6,163 nt of DNA from Prevotellaceae bacterium (GTDB lineage Bacteria; Bacteroidota; Bacteroidia; Bacteroidales; UBA932). Below the pieces are notes generated by a model. The model ran no database searches. It had not been told where the DNA came from and worked only from the letters and a program-made list of their open reading frames with translations. The stretch spans positions 1 through 6,163 of the forward strand of contig JAITQQ010000145.1 of NCBI GenBank assembly GCA_031288855.1, written 5' to 3'. The position numbers were made by a program, and so were the translations under genes. Positions 1 to 5,873 of the stretch are shown here, one piece after another; the first letter of the stretch is position 1; each line of letters starts with the position of its first letter.

Positions 1-1397
1 AAGAATCTTTTGTCGAAGTTTACCAGATAGAGCTGCTCGGTGGCGCGGGTGAAAGCCGTGTAGAGCCAGCGCAGAAACTCAACGTTTACCATTTCGTCGG
101 TGAGGTAGCCGTGGTCAACAAACACGGCTTTCCACTGCCCGCCCTGCGCCTTGTGGCACGTAATGGCGTTGGCATAGCGCAATTGCAGGGCATTATAATA
201 AAGGTCTTCGCGGATGGCCTTGTAGCGGTCGCGCTTGGTGGTGAGGTGCGCATAGCTCGCGGCCACCGCTTCATAGAGTTGCCGTTGTTTTTCTTCGTCG
301 AGGGCGGCGGTTTCGGCATGCAGCGTGTCGAGCATAATTTTCGCGGTGATTTCCGTGTCGTCGTAGTCGGGGAAGCGGAGTTCGGCGCGTGCAAAGTGGA
401 AGCCGTAGCGTTCTTCGTGGCGGCGTATGCTCACCAGTTCGGCAATGTCGCCGTTGGCAATGAAGTCAATTTTGTCGGTATGTTCCACAAATTGGTAGCA
501 GTTCTTCACTACCATCACGCGGTCGCCGCGCACCAGTTCGTCGTCGCGCCCTAACAGTTGGGCGCGGATGCCGGCGTTGTAAATATTGGCGCGTTTGTTC
601 GACCGGCAAATCACCACCGTTTCGCGCTCGCCGTAACGCTCGTAGGCTTCGGAAAGTTTTTCAGACACTTCCCCTGCGCTGATGGGCTCGATGTCGGTAA
701 ACCCCTTGCACAGCATCACCGGCATGGCGCAATGGTTGTTCTCGATATGGTTGCGCAGGCGCGTGGCGTTGTGCAGGATGCCCGACTCGGCGGCCTGCCG
801 CACCACTTCCGTGAGGTTGGCCGAGTCGCATTGCCGGTAGGCGCTGTGCCGGAGCGCCGGGCTGAAAGGCGAATGTACCGGCGGGAGCTGCGCCGGGTCG
901 CCGGTGATGAGGAGCTTGCACCTTGTGCCGCTGAAGACGAATTGCAACAAATCGTCGAGCAATTTTCCGGAGCCGAACAGCGCGCCCTGGTTTTCGTTTG
1001 AAATCATCGACGCCTCGTCAACGATAAAGATGGCGTCGCTTGCGTCGTTGGGCGCAAGTACGAAATTACTGGTGGGGTCGTTTTGTGTTTTTTGCCGGTA
1101 AATTTTCCGGTGAATGGTGGAGGCGCTCTTTCCGGCATATCCTGCCAAAACCTTTGCTGCCCGCCCGGTGGGGGCGAGCAGCCACGATGCTATGTCCATT
1201 TCTTCAAGTAATTTTACCAGCGAGGCAATCACTGTTGTTTTTCCGGTGCCGGCATATCCTGTGAGCAGGAAAGTGGCGTTACCCTCAGGGTTGGCCACGA
1301 AAGCAGCCAACTCATGCAGTAATGCGCCTTGTGCGCCGGTGGGCTCATGCCCGAGATAATGCCGGAGTTTGTCAACAATGAATTTATCTATTGGCAT
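1..1397 (-). CDS. Superfamily 1B DNA helicase, Dda/RecD2-like (3' end cut by window edge)
   Basis: Predicted ATP-dependent 5'-to-3' DNA helicase, cytoplasmic, probably acting in repair or recombination. About 465 residues are visible, translated by hand from the minus strand with no internal stop. The motifs appear in SF1 order: Walker A GYAGTGKTT (47-55, Lys53), motif Ia APTGRAAK (75-82), TIHR (94-97), Walker B IVDEAS (125-130), motif III GDPAQLPPV (166-174), EVVRQ (197-201), motif IV near VVICRSNKRA (261-270), motif V TCHKAQG (413-419) and motif VI YTAFTRA (446-452). Motif VI normally sits close to the end, so probably only a few residues are missing. The N-terminus goes almost directly into the ATPase core, without the long N-terminal region of RecD2, which makes it a compact Dda/Pif1-like form often annotated as 'exodeoxyribonuclease V alpha subunit'. 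The ATG at 1397 is chosen because it overlaps the upstream stop by 14 bases and follows a purine-rich AGGAAGAGAAGGA. Family is confident; the cellular role is inferred. Confidence 0.93.
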   Translation of the reverse strand, partial: MPIDKFIVDKLRHYLGHEPTGAQGALLHELAAFVANPEGNATFLLTGYAGTGKTTVIASLVKLLEEMDIASWLLAPTGRAAKVLAGYAGKSASTIHRKIYRQKTQNDPTSNFVLAPNDASDAIFIVDEASMISNENQGALFGSGKLLDDLLQFVFSGTRCKLLITGDPAQLPPVHSPFSPALRHSAYRQCDSANLTEVVRQAAESGILHNATRLRNHIENNHCAMPVMLCKGFTDIEPISAGEVSEKLSEAYERYGERETVVICRSNKRANIYNAGIRAQLLGRDDELVRGDRVMVVKNCYQFVEHTDKIDFIANGDIAELVSIRRHEERYGFHFARAELRFPDYDDTEITAKIMLDTLHAETAALDEEKQRQLYEAVAASYAHLTTKRDRYKAIREDLYYNALQLRYANAITCHKAQGGQWKAVFVDHGYLTDEMVNVEFLRWLYTAFTRATEQLYLVNFDKRF

Positions 1398-2613
1398 CAA
1401 TAAAGTCCTTCTCTTCCTGCGTCAGCGGGAGGGAATTAACCGTTCTCCACGATTCGTTTTCGACCGATATCTGGCGGTACAGCGGCAATGTCTTGTCGTA
1501 GGTTTCTTTCTTCGAGAAACGTTTTACGTCTTTTGTGATAATATCGTTTATCAGAATCAGGCTCATTTGCCGCCGTTCGAGCGTTTTGTTGTCGTATTTC
1601 ACATTGCTGAATATTTCCGTTTTGGCATATTCGGGATACATCCTGTTGCCCACGCGCCTGAAGCTGTTGCTGTACACTTGTTTTTCGAAAGTCGCCAAAC
1701 ATTGTACGCGTTGTGTTCCTTTGTAAAAGTGCGAGATGCTGGTGTAGTTGTTATACGTTTCTTCCATTTGTAATTTCAGGATAGAGCTGTCGGCCACCGC
1801 CACAATCACGTAGCCGCTCGTTTTTTCGATGGTGGCGGAAGTGTTGAGGTCGTTCTGTACGTTTTTCGATTCGAACGTTATTTTATATACTTCTTCGGTG
1901 CCGAGCGTGTCTTTGCTGATTTTAAATTTGATGTCGTCTGATGTGGCCATCGACATAATGCTGCGCAGGGCATAGTTTTCGGGGATGATGGTGCGGGTTG
2001 TTTTGTCATACATCACGTAGGGGCGCACCGGGATGGAGTCGGTGTAGCGGTCAATGTTGGCGTCTATTTTGCGGATACGCATCACGGTGGGGTTGCGTTC
2101 TTCTTCTTCCCTGAGGAAGGAATACACCCACAGGTCGGCCGCGAAATCATAGTAGCTGGCCATTTTTTTATTTTCGATGGTTACATCTTTGATTTGGGCT
2201 TTGCATAGCACAGGGTTGGCAGGGTAGAAGCGCTTTAAATTCAGAATAGCGCCTTTCAGGATATCTTCTTCCTGCAAGGCTTTCACCACAATTTCCTGCA
2301 GGTTGGTGGCCGAAGTCTGCATCACGATATCCGGTGATTTTACCAAGTTCGACACGGACATCTGTACGGTTTTGTAGCCCATATACACGAATTGCACCGT
2401 ATCACGCGGGTTAAGGTTGCCAAGGCTGTACACGCCTTCCATATTCGTAACCGTACCTTTGGTAGTGCCTTTTATTACAACGCTCACAAATTCGAGGTAC
2501 TCATTCGTGTCGTCGGCTTTTACGCGGCCGGTGACATTGATTTGTGCGCTTGCGGGAATTGTTGCCGCAAGGCAGCACATCGTTAAAAAGCAAAGAAAGA
2601 AATGTTTTTTCAT
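1384..2613 (-). CDS. Exported CarboxypepD_reg-like domain protein, function unknown
   Basis: A 409-residue protein. Residues 1-23 are a signal peptide: MKKHFF, a hydrophobic core, then cleavage predicted after ASA, before Gln24. It is therefore exported to the periplasm or outer membrane. Residues about 26-110 match a carboxypeptidase-regulatory-like beta-sandwich (VTGRV, LEFVSVVIKGT, GTVTNMEGVYSL, VQFVYMGYKT, then LQEIVVKA), the module that begins many Bacteroidetes TonB-dependent and related surface proteins. Residues 115-409 form a region I cannot assign to a named family. It starts with DILKGAILNLKRFYPANP, resembling the 'kAi.ni..nYP' segment of other CarboxypepD_reg proteins, and looks beta-rich. 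There is no TonB-dependent barrel and no visible protease or lipoprotein signature. The ATG at 2613 is preferred over an in-frame TTG at 2631, because it puts the signal peptide at the very N-terminus and leaves a 2-base gap after nfeD. It overlaps the helicase start by 14 bases. Domain is confident; function is unknown. Confidence 0.88.
   Translation of the reverse strand: MKKHFFLCFLTMCCLAATIPASAQINVTGRVKADDTNEYLEFVSVVIKGTTKGTVTNMEGVYSLGNLNPRDTVQFVYMGYKTVQMSVSNLVKSPDIVMQTSATNLQEIVVKALQEEDILKGAILNLKRFYPANPVLCKAQIKDVTIENKKMASYYDFAADLWVYSFLREEEERNPTVMRIRKIDANIDRYTDSIPVRPYVMYDKTTRTIIPENYALRSIMSMATSDDIKFKISKDTLGTEEVYKITFESKNVQNDLNTSATIEKTSGYVIVAVADSSILKLQMEETYNNYTSISHFYKGTQRVQCLATFEKQVYSNSFRRVGNRMYPEYAKTEIFSNVKYDNKTLERRQMSLILINDIITKDVKRFSKKETYDKTLPLYRQISVENESWRTVNSLPLTQEEKDFIDANR
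1406..1418 (-). promoter_or_regulatory. Purine-rich ribosome-binding region of the helicase gene
   Basis: AGGAAGAGAAGGA lies inside the 3' end of the preceding coding region, with its last base eight bases before the helicase ATG at 1397. It is the best Shine-Dalgarno-like sequence in the window; the other cluster genes have little or none. It supports the ATG at 1397 as the start and suggests the helicase can be initiated independently of the upstream gene despite the 14-base overlap. Confidence 0.5.
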
Positions 2614-2615
2614 AA

Positions 2616-3977
2616 TTATTTTTTTACACAATATATTTGACCTGTTTCATATCGGGTGACGCGCACGGCGTCGCCTTTTCCAATCATGCCGTATGCTGCT
2701 ACGGCATCATAAATTTCTCCGTTAATTTCCACTTTTCCGGAAGGGCGCAGCGCGGTTTGCGCCACGCCTTCGCTCCCCACGGTTAATGCCGGCGCGGTGG
2801 CCACGCCCACGTATCCTTCGCTGCCTGTAAGGTCGGTGCGGAGCGCAATGCGGCTGAACATTCTCGTAGAATATAACCGGCGCGTGAGGTAAATTGCGCC
2901 TGTGAGCCCGCAGAACACCGCAATAGACAGCGTGGCCATGGGGCGCACCAACACGGCGAGGTTAAATCCTTCGGGTGTTTTGAAAAGGGAATTGTCAACC
3001 ATGGCGAAGATAAGCCCTGTAGCGCAAAGCAGAACGCCCGAGATGCCTGTAACTCCGAAGCCGGGAATAATAAATATTTCAATAAGGATGAGCGCTACGC
3101 CGAGAATAAATACAAGGAGTTCCCAATGCTGCAACAATCCTTCGAGATAGAGCGGGGCGAAGTAGAGCAGCGCGGCGGTGACGGCGGCGGCAAGCGGAAA
3201 CCCGATGCCGGGCGATTGCAGTTCGAAATAAATGCCGCCAATGATGAGCATGAGGAAAAGCCCTTGCAGAACGGGGTTCAGCAGGAAGTGGATAATCCGG
3301 TCGAGTGTAGTGGGGCGGTAGGTAATCAGTTCGTAGTCGCCGATGCGGGCTTGTTGCAGCACGCCGGCAATGCTTTCGGCTTTTCCTTCGCAGTAGCGGT
3401 GTGTAATGGCTTCGTCAACGGTAAAGGTAAGTACTTTTCCGCTGTCGCTCACGTTCGGCACTACCGTTCGCGGGTCAACCATGGCTTCGGCAATGCGCGG
3501 GTCGCGCCCTTGCGCTTCGGCGGTGGCGCGCATCATGGAGCGCATGAACGATTGGTATTTGTCGGGCGCTGCCTCGCCGGTTTGGTGCACTACGGTAGCT
3601 GCGCCGATGCTTCCGCCGCTGCGCATGTAAATGCTGTCGCACGCAATAGCAATGAGTGCGCCTGCCGACGCCGCCTGATTGTCGATATATACGATGATGG
3701 GAACAGGGAAGTGCAGCAGTGCGTTGCGTATCGAGTCGGCTGCGGCAAGCTCGCCGCCGTAGGTGTTCAGGTGAAGCAATACATAATCGGCGCCGGCGTC
3801 TGTGGCTGCGTGGAGGCCTTTGCGCACAAGGCGTACGGCGGGTGCGTTGATTTCCTGCATCAGTTCAATCACGTACACCAGCGGCCGGCGTGCAGGGTTT
3901 GTGTCGGCGGCAAAGGCCGGGAATGCCATGCACCACAACAGCAGGCCCGCGATAATATGTTTCATTTTGCCGTTCAT
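2616..3977 (-). CDS. Long-form NfeD membrane serine protease (ClpP-like domain plus OB-fold)
   Basis: A 453-residue inner-membrane protein of the NfeD 'membrane-bound ClpP-class protease' family. Domains in order: signal peptide to about residue 23 (AFA|AD); ClpP/SppA-like protease domain, about 32-220; around five hydrophobic segments, about 230-365 (near 230-252, 258-278, 285-305, 308-327, 346-365); and a C-terminal NfeD OB-fold, about 383-452, with the typical G..GVA.T.LRPSGKVEINGE..DA pattern and a G-DAVRV strand. The family uses a Ser-Lys dyad. Ser104 in QAASAGALIA is the likely nucleophile, and Lys140 (DKYQSFMRSMM) is the likely general base by position relative to archaeal PH1510. That homologue cleaves the C-terminus of a stomatin, but no stomatin/slipin gene adjoins this one, so the substrate is unknown. 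It follows corA by 11 bases and precedes the exported CarboxypepD_reg gene by 2 bases. An ATG at 3965 is a possible alternative start that would also give a signal peptide. Confidence 0.93.
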   Translation of the reverse strand: MNGKMKHIIAGLLLWCMAFPAFAADTNPARRPLVYVIELMQEINAPAVRLVRKGLHAATDAGADYVLLHLNTYGGELAAADSIRNALLHFPVPIIVYIDNQAASAGALIAIACDSIYMRSGGSIGAATVVHQTGEAAPDKYQSFMRSMMRATAEAQGRDPRIAEAMVDPRTVVPNVSDSGKVLTFTVDEAITHRYCEGKAESIAGVLQQARIGDYELITYRPTTLDRIIHFLLNPVLQGLFLMLIIGGIYFELQSPGIGFPLAAAVTAALLYFAPLYLEGLLQHWELLVFILGVALILIEIFIIPGFGVTGISGVLLCATGLIFAMVDNSLFKTPEGFNLAVLVRPMATLSIAVFCGLTGAIYLTRRLYSTRMFSRIALRTDLTGSEGYVGVATAPALTVGSEGVAQTALRPSGKVEINGEIYDAVAAYGMIGKGDAVRVTRYETGQIYCVKK

Positions 3978-3988
3978 TGGTATGCGTC

Positions 3989-4939
3989 TTATAATAATTT
4001 CTTTCGTTTAAAGTACAGCACCGTCACGGCGAATGCCATAATCATAAAGAGTATGGTGCTTGCAAAACCCCAATAGCCGGTTTCGGAAAAGGGCAGTTTC
4101 ACGTTCATGCCGTAGATGCTTGAAATGAGCGTGGGCGGCATGAAGAACACCGTAACCACCGTGAATACTTTAATGATTTTATTTTGTTCGAGGTTAATCA
4201 ACCCCAGCACGGTGTTCTGCAGGTATTCCAGACGCTCAAAGCTAAAGTCGGTGTGGTTGAGCAGCGACCCCACGTCTCTAATCATCACGTTTAGTTTCGG
4301 GAAAATATCGCTCGGGAACTTGTCGCTTTTCAGGATGCTCGATATCATGCGTTGCTTGTCGATAATGTTCTCGCGGATGGTCATGGTATTTTCCTGCAAC
4401 TGGTTGATGTCATACAGCATCTCTTCGCTGATGCGCTCTTCGGCGTTGATGCGCTTGTTCAGTTGTGCAATTTCTTTGGCCAGCAGCTCAATCATGTCGG
4501 CGTCGAGGTCAATCCGGTTTTCGAGGATAGACACCATCAGGTGGTAGCCGGTGGCGTAGCCGCGGGGGTTAATCATCAGCCGCCGCTCAATTTCCATGAA
4601 CGTGCGCAGGTGCGTGTTGCGCACGGTGACTAAAATACCCGAAGCCAGAATGAACGATACGGTTTCTTCCTGATAGTCTTCAGCGCCGGCAATCAAAAAT
4701 TCGGAGTTGGCGAAAATCGCATTTTCCGTTTCCGAATAGCGCGAAGAACTTTCAATCTCTTCTGCTTTCGCCCGGGTTTGCAGCGGCGTTTCGAGGTAAT
4801 CTTCTATGGCGCGCTTCTCTTCTCCTGTGGGGCAGTTCAGGTCAATCCACAAAATATCGTCGTAGCCTAATTCTTCCAGAAGGCTCAGTTCGTTGGAGCT
4901 GTTTATTTGTTTGAGTGCTTTGTAATATGTCGTAATCAT
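3989..4939 (-). CDS. corA: CorA-family divalent cation (Mg2+/Co2+) transport protein
   Basis: A 316-residue inner-membrane channel subunit. CorA proteins work as homopentamers with a large cytoplasmic N-terminal funnel and two C-terminal membrane helices, and import Mg2+, sometimes Co2+ or Ni2+. Here residues 1 to about 255 form the cytoplasmic alpha/beta domain with long charged helices (about 140-250). TM1 is about 257-276, followed directly by the signature YGMN (Gly277-Met278-Asn279). TM2 is about 290-311, and the tail ends in basic KRKKLL, consistent with a cytoplasmic C-terminus. The periplasmic loop after GMN reads VKLPFSETGYW, not the enterobacterial MPEL form; it keeps one acidic residue, Glu286. 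The ATG at 4939 overlaps the mqnA stop as ATGA, indicating translational coupling. An upstream in-frame TTG at 4966 would add nine residues but lies inside mqnA and is less likely. Family is certain; ion preference cannot be read from the sequence. Confidence 0.95.
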   Translation of the reverse strand: MITTYYKALKQINSSNELSLLEELGYDDILWIDLNCPTGEEKRAIEDYLETPLQTRAKAEEIESSSRYSETENAIFANSEFLIAGAEDYQEETVSFILASGILVTVRNTHLRTFMEIERRLMINPRGYATGYHLMVSILENRIDLDADMIELLAKEIAQLNKRINAEERISEEMLYDINQLQENTMTIRENIIDKQRMISSILKSDKFPSDIFPKLNVMIRDVGSLLNHTDFSFERLEYLQNTVLGLINLEQNKIIKVFTVVTVFFMPPTLISSIYGMNVKLPFSETGYWGFASTILFMIMAFAVTVLYFKRKKLL

Positions 4940-5700
4940 AAAGAGAAGTCGTTTATCAGGTTCCAAAATTTTGTTAATCCGTTTTTTTTTTCGGCATCAA
5001 AAGGATAACTGATATTTTTGGTAAGATATTCCAATGCCGTGTCGTGCGGGCATGGCAGCGCCCTTGCCTGGCCGCCCTGCGGAGGCTCGGTGAGGGATTG
5101 CGGAATATGCTTTATACCGTAGTTCAAGGCTTTGTTGAACTGTTCGATAAACGATGCGGGAAGCGGCTTGTTGGCTGTCCATGTGGCAAACACAAAGGGC
5201 GAGCCGGTATATTTTATCCACGTTTCGGCCAGGTCGTAGCGGCAGGCGAAACGCGATTCGTGCAGGAATACTTTGTCGCCGATGAGCACGCAGCTTTCGC
5301 CGGCTTTGATGTTTTCGCCGGTCAGCGGCTTAAAATCGGGCGTGATTTTCCAGTAGTCGCGTGCCAGCAGGCGCGCCAGCGTTACCGATGTGCGCGATTC
5401 CGTGTCGAGGTAAACCGTTTTAATGCCGGGCAACTCGTGGTTTGAAAGTAAAACCACGCTGCGTACCTTTCCTGTAGCTCCTATGCAGTAGTCGCCGATG
5501 ATTTGGTAGTTGGGGTGTCCCGGTATGGTCGCCACAGGAATCAGCGACAGGTCGGTTTGTCCTGTTTCGAGTTGTTGGGCGCAGGCGGCGGGGGTGGCAA
5601 TAGACAAGTCGATAGCATCCGCCACTTCGGAGTGCCGGATGCCGTAGAGGAACGGAAGCGTGTTCAGGTATGACACAGCTGTAACTTTTACCTTTGCCAT
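4936..5700 (-). CDS. mqnA: Chorismate dehydratase MqnA (futalosine menaquinone pathway)
   Basis: A 254-residue cytoplasmic enzyme with a periplasmic-binding-protein-like fold. It dehydrates chorismate to 3-[(1-carboxyvinyl)oxy]benzoate, the first step of futalosine-dependent menaquinone synthesis. Family features: VSYLNTLPFLYGI (9-21), with the conserved SYLN; DLSLIPVATI (50-59), where the family usually has an IPS-type segment; SRTS (102-105) before LARLLARDYW; IGDKVFL (140-146); and RYDLAETW...SPFVFATW (154-174). The C-terminal ISYPFD..KKNGLTKF is also typical. The ATG at 5700 starts directly at MAKVKVTAVSYLN, as expected; an in-frame TTG at 5751 lies upstream of the promoter element and is rejected. 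Length is near the family norm. Two oddities are a GC-rich low-complexity insertion at residues about 203-220 and an A10 run at codons 237-240. It appears to be the first gene of the five-gene cluster. Classical men genes would have to be absent elsewhere for this to be the sole menaquinone route. Confidence 0.92.
   Translation of the reverse strand: MAKVKVTAVSYLNTLPFLYGIRHSEVADAIDLSIATPAACAQQLETGQTDLSLIPVATIPGHPNYQIIGDYCIGATGKVRSVVLLSNHELPGIKTVYLDTESRTSVTLARLLARDYWKITPDFKPLTGENIKAGESCVLIGDKVFLHESRFACRYDLAETWIKYTGSPFVFATWTANKPLPASFIEQFNKALNYGIKHIPQSLTEPPQGGQARALPCPHDTALEYLTKNISYPFDAEKKNGLTKFWNLINDFSL
4981..4991 (-). other. A10 run with A_AAA_AAC slippery heptamer near 3' end of mqnA
   Basis: In the mqnA frame the codons are GAA AAA AAA AAC (Glu237-Lys-Lys-Asn240), giving ten consecutive A residues followed by C. 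The last seven bases form A_AAA_AAC in the correct zero-frame phase for -1 ribosomal frameshifting, and a run of ten A is also long enough for polymerase slippage. A shift into the -1 frame enters the corA frame, which is open from 4996 through the corA stop at 3989. I see no strong hairpin or upstream Shine-Dalgarno-like stimulator, only an AT-only-cored palindrome CAAAATTTTG at 4964-4973. The site is plain in the sequence; its use is speculative. Confidence 0.45.
5041..5094 (-). repeat. GC-rich in-frame island inside mqnA, possible inserted repeat
   Basis: Bases 5041-5100 are about 73% GC, against about 32% for the preceding 60 bases and 45% for the following 60. The island encodes LTEPPQGGQARALPCPHD (residues 203-220), rich in Pro, Gly, Gln and Ala. 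It sits where MqnA relatives, as I recall them, have a shorter helix-connecting segment before the conserved ISY motif. The reading frame is kept. Short inverted words are present (CCGC/GCGG; GGCA/TGCC) but no long stem. An interspersed repeat that has been tolerated as a surface loop is the inferred origin; other copies cannot be checked here. Confidence 0.35.
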
Positions 5701-5711
5701 AATCGGCAAAG
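5692..5711. repeat. Palindrome CTTTGCC-N6-GGCAAAG spanning the mqnA start codon
   Basis: Seven-base perfect inverted arms (5692-5698 and 5705-5711) flank a six-base centre, and the symmetry resumes two bases further out (TA at 5689-5690 and 5713-5714). The mqnA ATG (5698-5700) lies partly in the loop and partly in the first arm base pair. It could act as a DNA operator, or as an RNA hairpin occluding the start codon if transcripts begin further upstream. Part of the symmetry comes from the promoter word TTTGC facing the common start Met-Ala-Lys (ATGGCAAAG), so coincidence is possible. Confidence 0.45.
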
Positions 5712-5714
5712 ATA
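5706..5714 (-). promoter_or_regulatory. Candidate Bacteroidetes -7 element (TATCTTTGC) for the mqnA cluster
   Basis: TATCTTTGC on the minus strand is an exact match to the Bacteroidetes primary-sigma -7 consensus TAnnTTTG. It ends only five bases before the mqnA ATG, so a start site at the usual short distance downstream would give an almost leaderless message. No TTG/TTTG -33 element is found at the normal spacing (about 5733-5738). The nearest TTTG is at 5749-5752, 34 bases away and too far. The match is clear, the function probable but not certain. Confidence 0.5.
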
Positions 5715-5744
5715 CTATTTTATTTCGATAATCGGGATATCTTC

Positions 5745-5763
5745 GGGGCAAATTTTATGCCCC
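5745..5763. repeat. Inverted repeat GGGGCA-N7-TGCCCC in the mazF-mqnA spacer
   Basis: Perfect six-base arms (5745-5750, 5758-5763) around AATTTTA. Transcribed from either strand this makes a short GC-closed hairpin, but no U-run follows on either side, so it is not a standard intrinsic terminator. It lies 45 bases upstream of the mqnA ATG, just upstream of the candidate promoter, where a regulator-binding site would be reasonable. Confidence 0.4.
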
Positions 5764-5777
5764 TTTGGAGGAGGGCT

Positions 5778-5803
5778 GATAACATTACCGGTTATCCGTT
5801 ATC
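5778..5803. repeat. Clustered GATAAC / GTTATC words in the spacer
   Basis: GATAAC at 5778-5783 is inverted relative to two tandem GTTATC copies at 5791-5796 and 5798-5803 (7-base period), with ACCGGT palindromic between them at 5787-5792. The first pair can form a six-base-pair hairpin with a seven-base loop. Such clustered half-sites sometimes mark regulator binding, but the words are short and AT-rich. The rest of the 173-base spacer shows no gene and no clear terminator. Confidence 0.25.
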
Positions 5804-5873
5804 TCTTTGCTTCAAAAAACCAATAGGGCGGCTGTTGTTAATTCTTGAAATTGTGCTTATCGACGAAAGGCTA

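Noticed and set aside
111..1001. Two 147-codon plus-strand open frames opposite the helicase
   Set aside because: The minus strand carries an uninterrupted helicase with all SF1 motifs here; the plus frames have shadow-like composition and no motifs.
2613..2631. In-frame TTG at 2631 as start of the CarboxypepD_reg gene
   Set aside because: It would overlap the nfeD stop and add six residues before an otherwise ideal signal peptide beginning at the ATG at 2613.
3126..4076. 316-codon open frame on the plus strand opposite nfeD
   Set aside because: It is antisense to a clear NfeD gene, rich in His/Cys/Val/Gly typical of a reverse-frame shadow, and has no recognisable domain.
4237..4244. TAGCTTTG, a TAnnTTTG match inside corA on the minus strand
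   Set aside because: It encodes Ser-Phe within a conserved helix, has no -33 partner noticed, and such eight-base matches are expected by chance in a window this size.
4939..4966. In-frame TTG at 4966 as the corA start
   Set aside because: The ATG at 4939 gives the classic ATGA coupling with mqnA; the extra nine residues (MEPDKRLLF) are just mqnA codons read in another frame.
5700..5751. In-frame TTG at 5751 as the mqnA start
   Set aside because: The extension runs through the promoter element and AT-rich spacer, while MAKVKVTAVSYLN from 5700 matches the usual family N-terminus.
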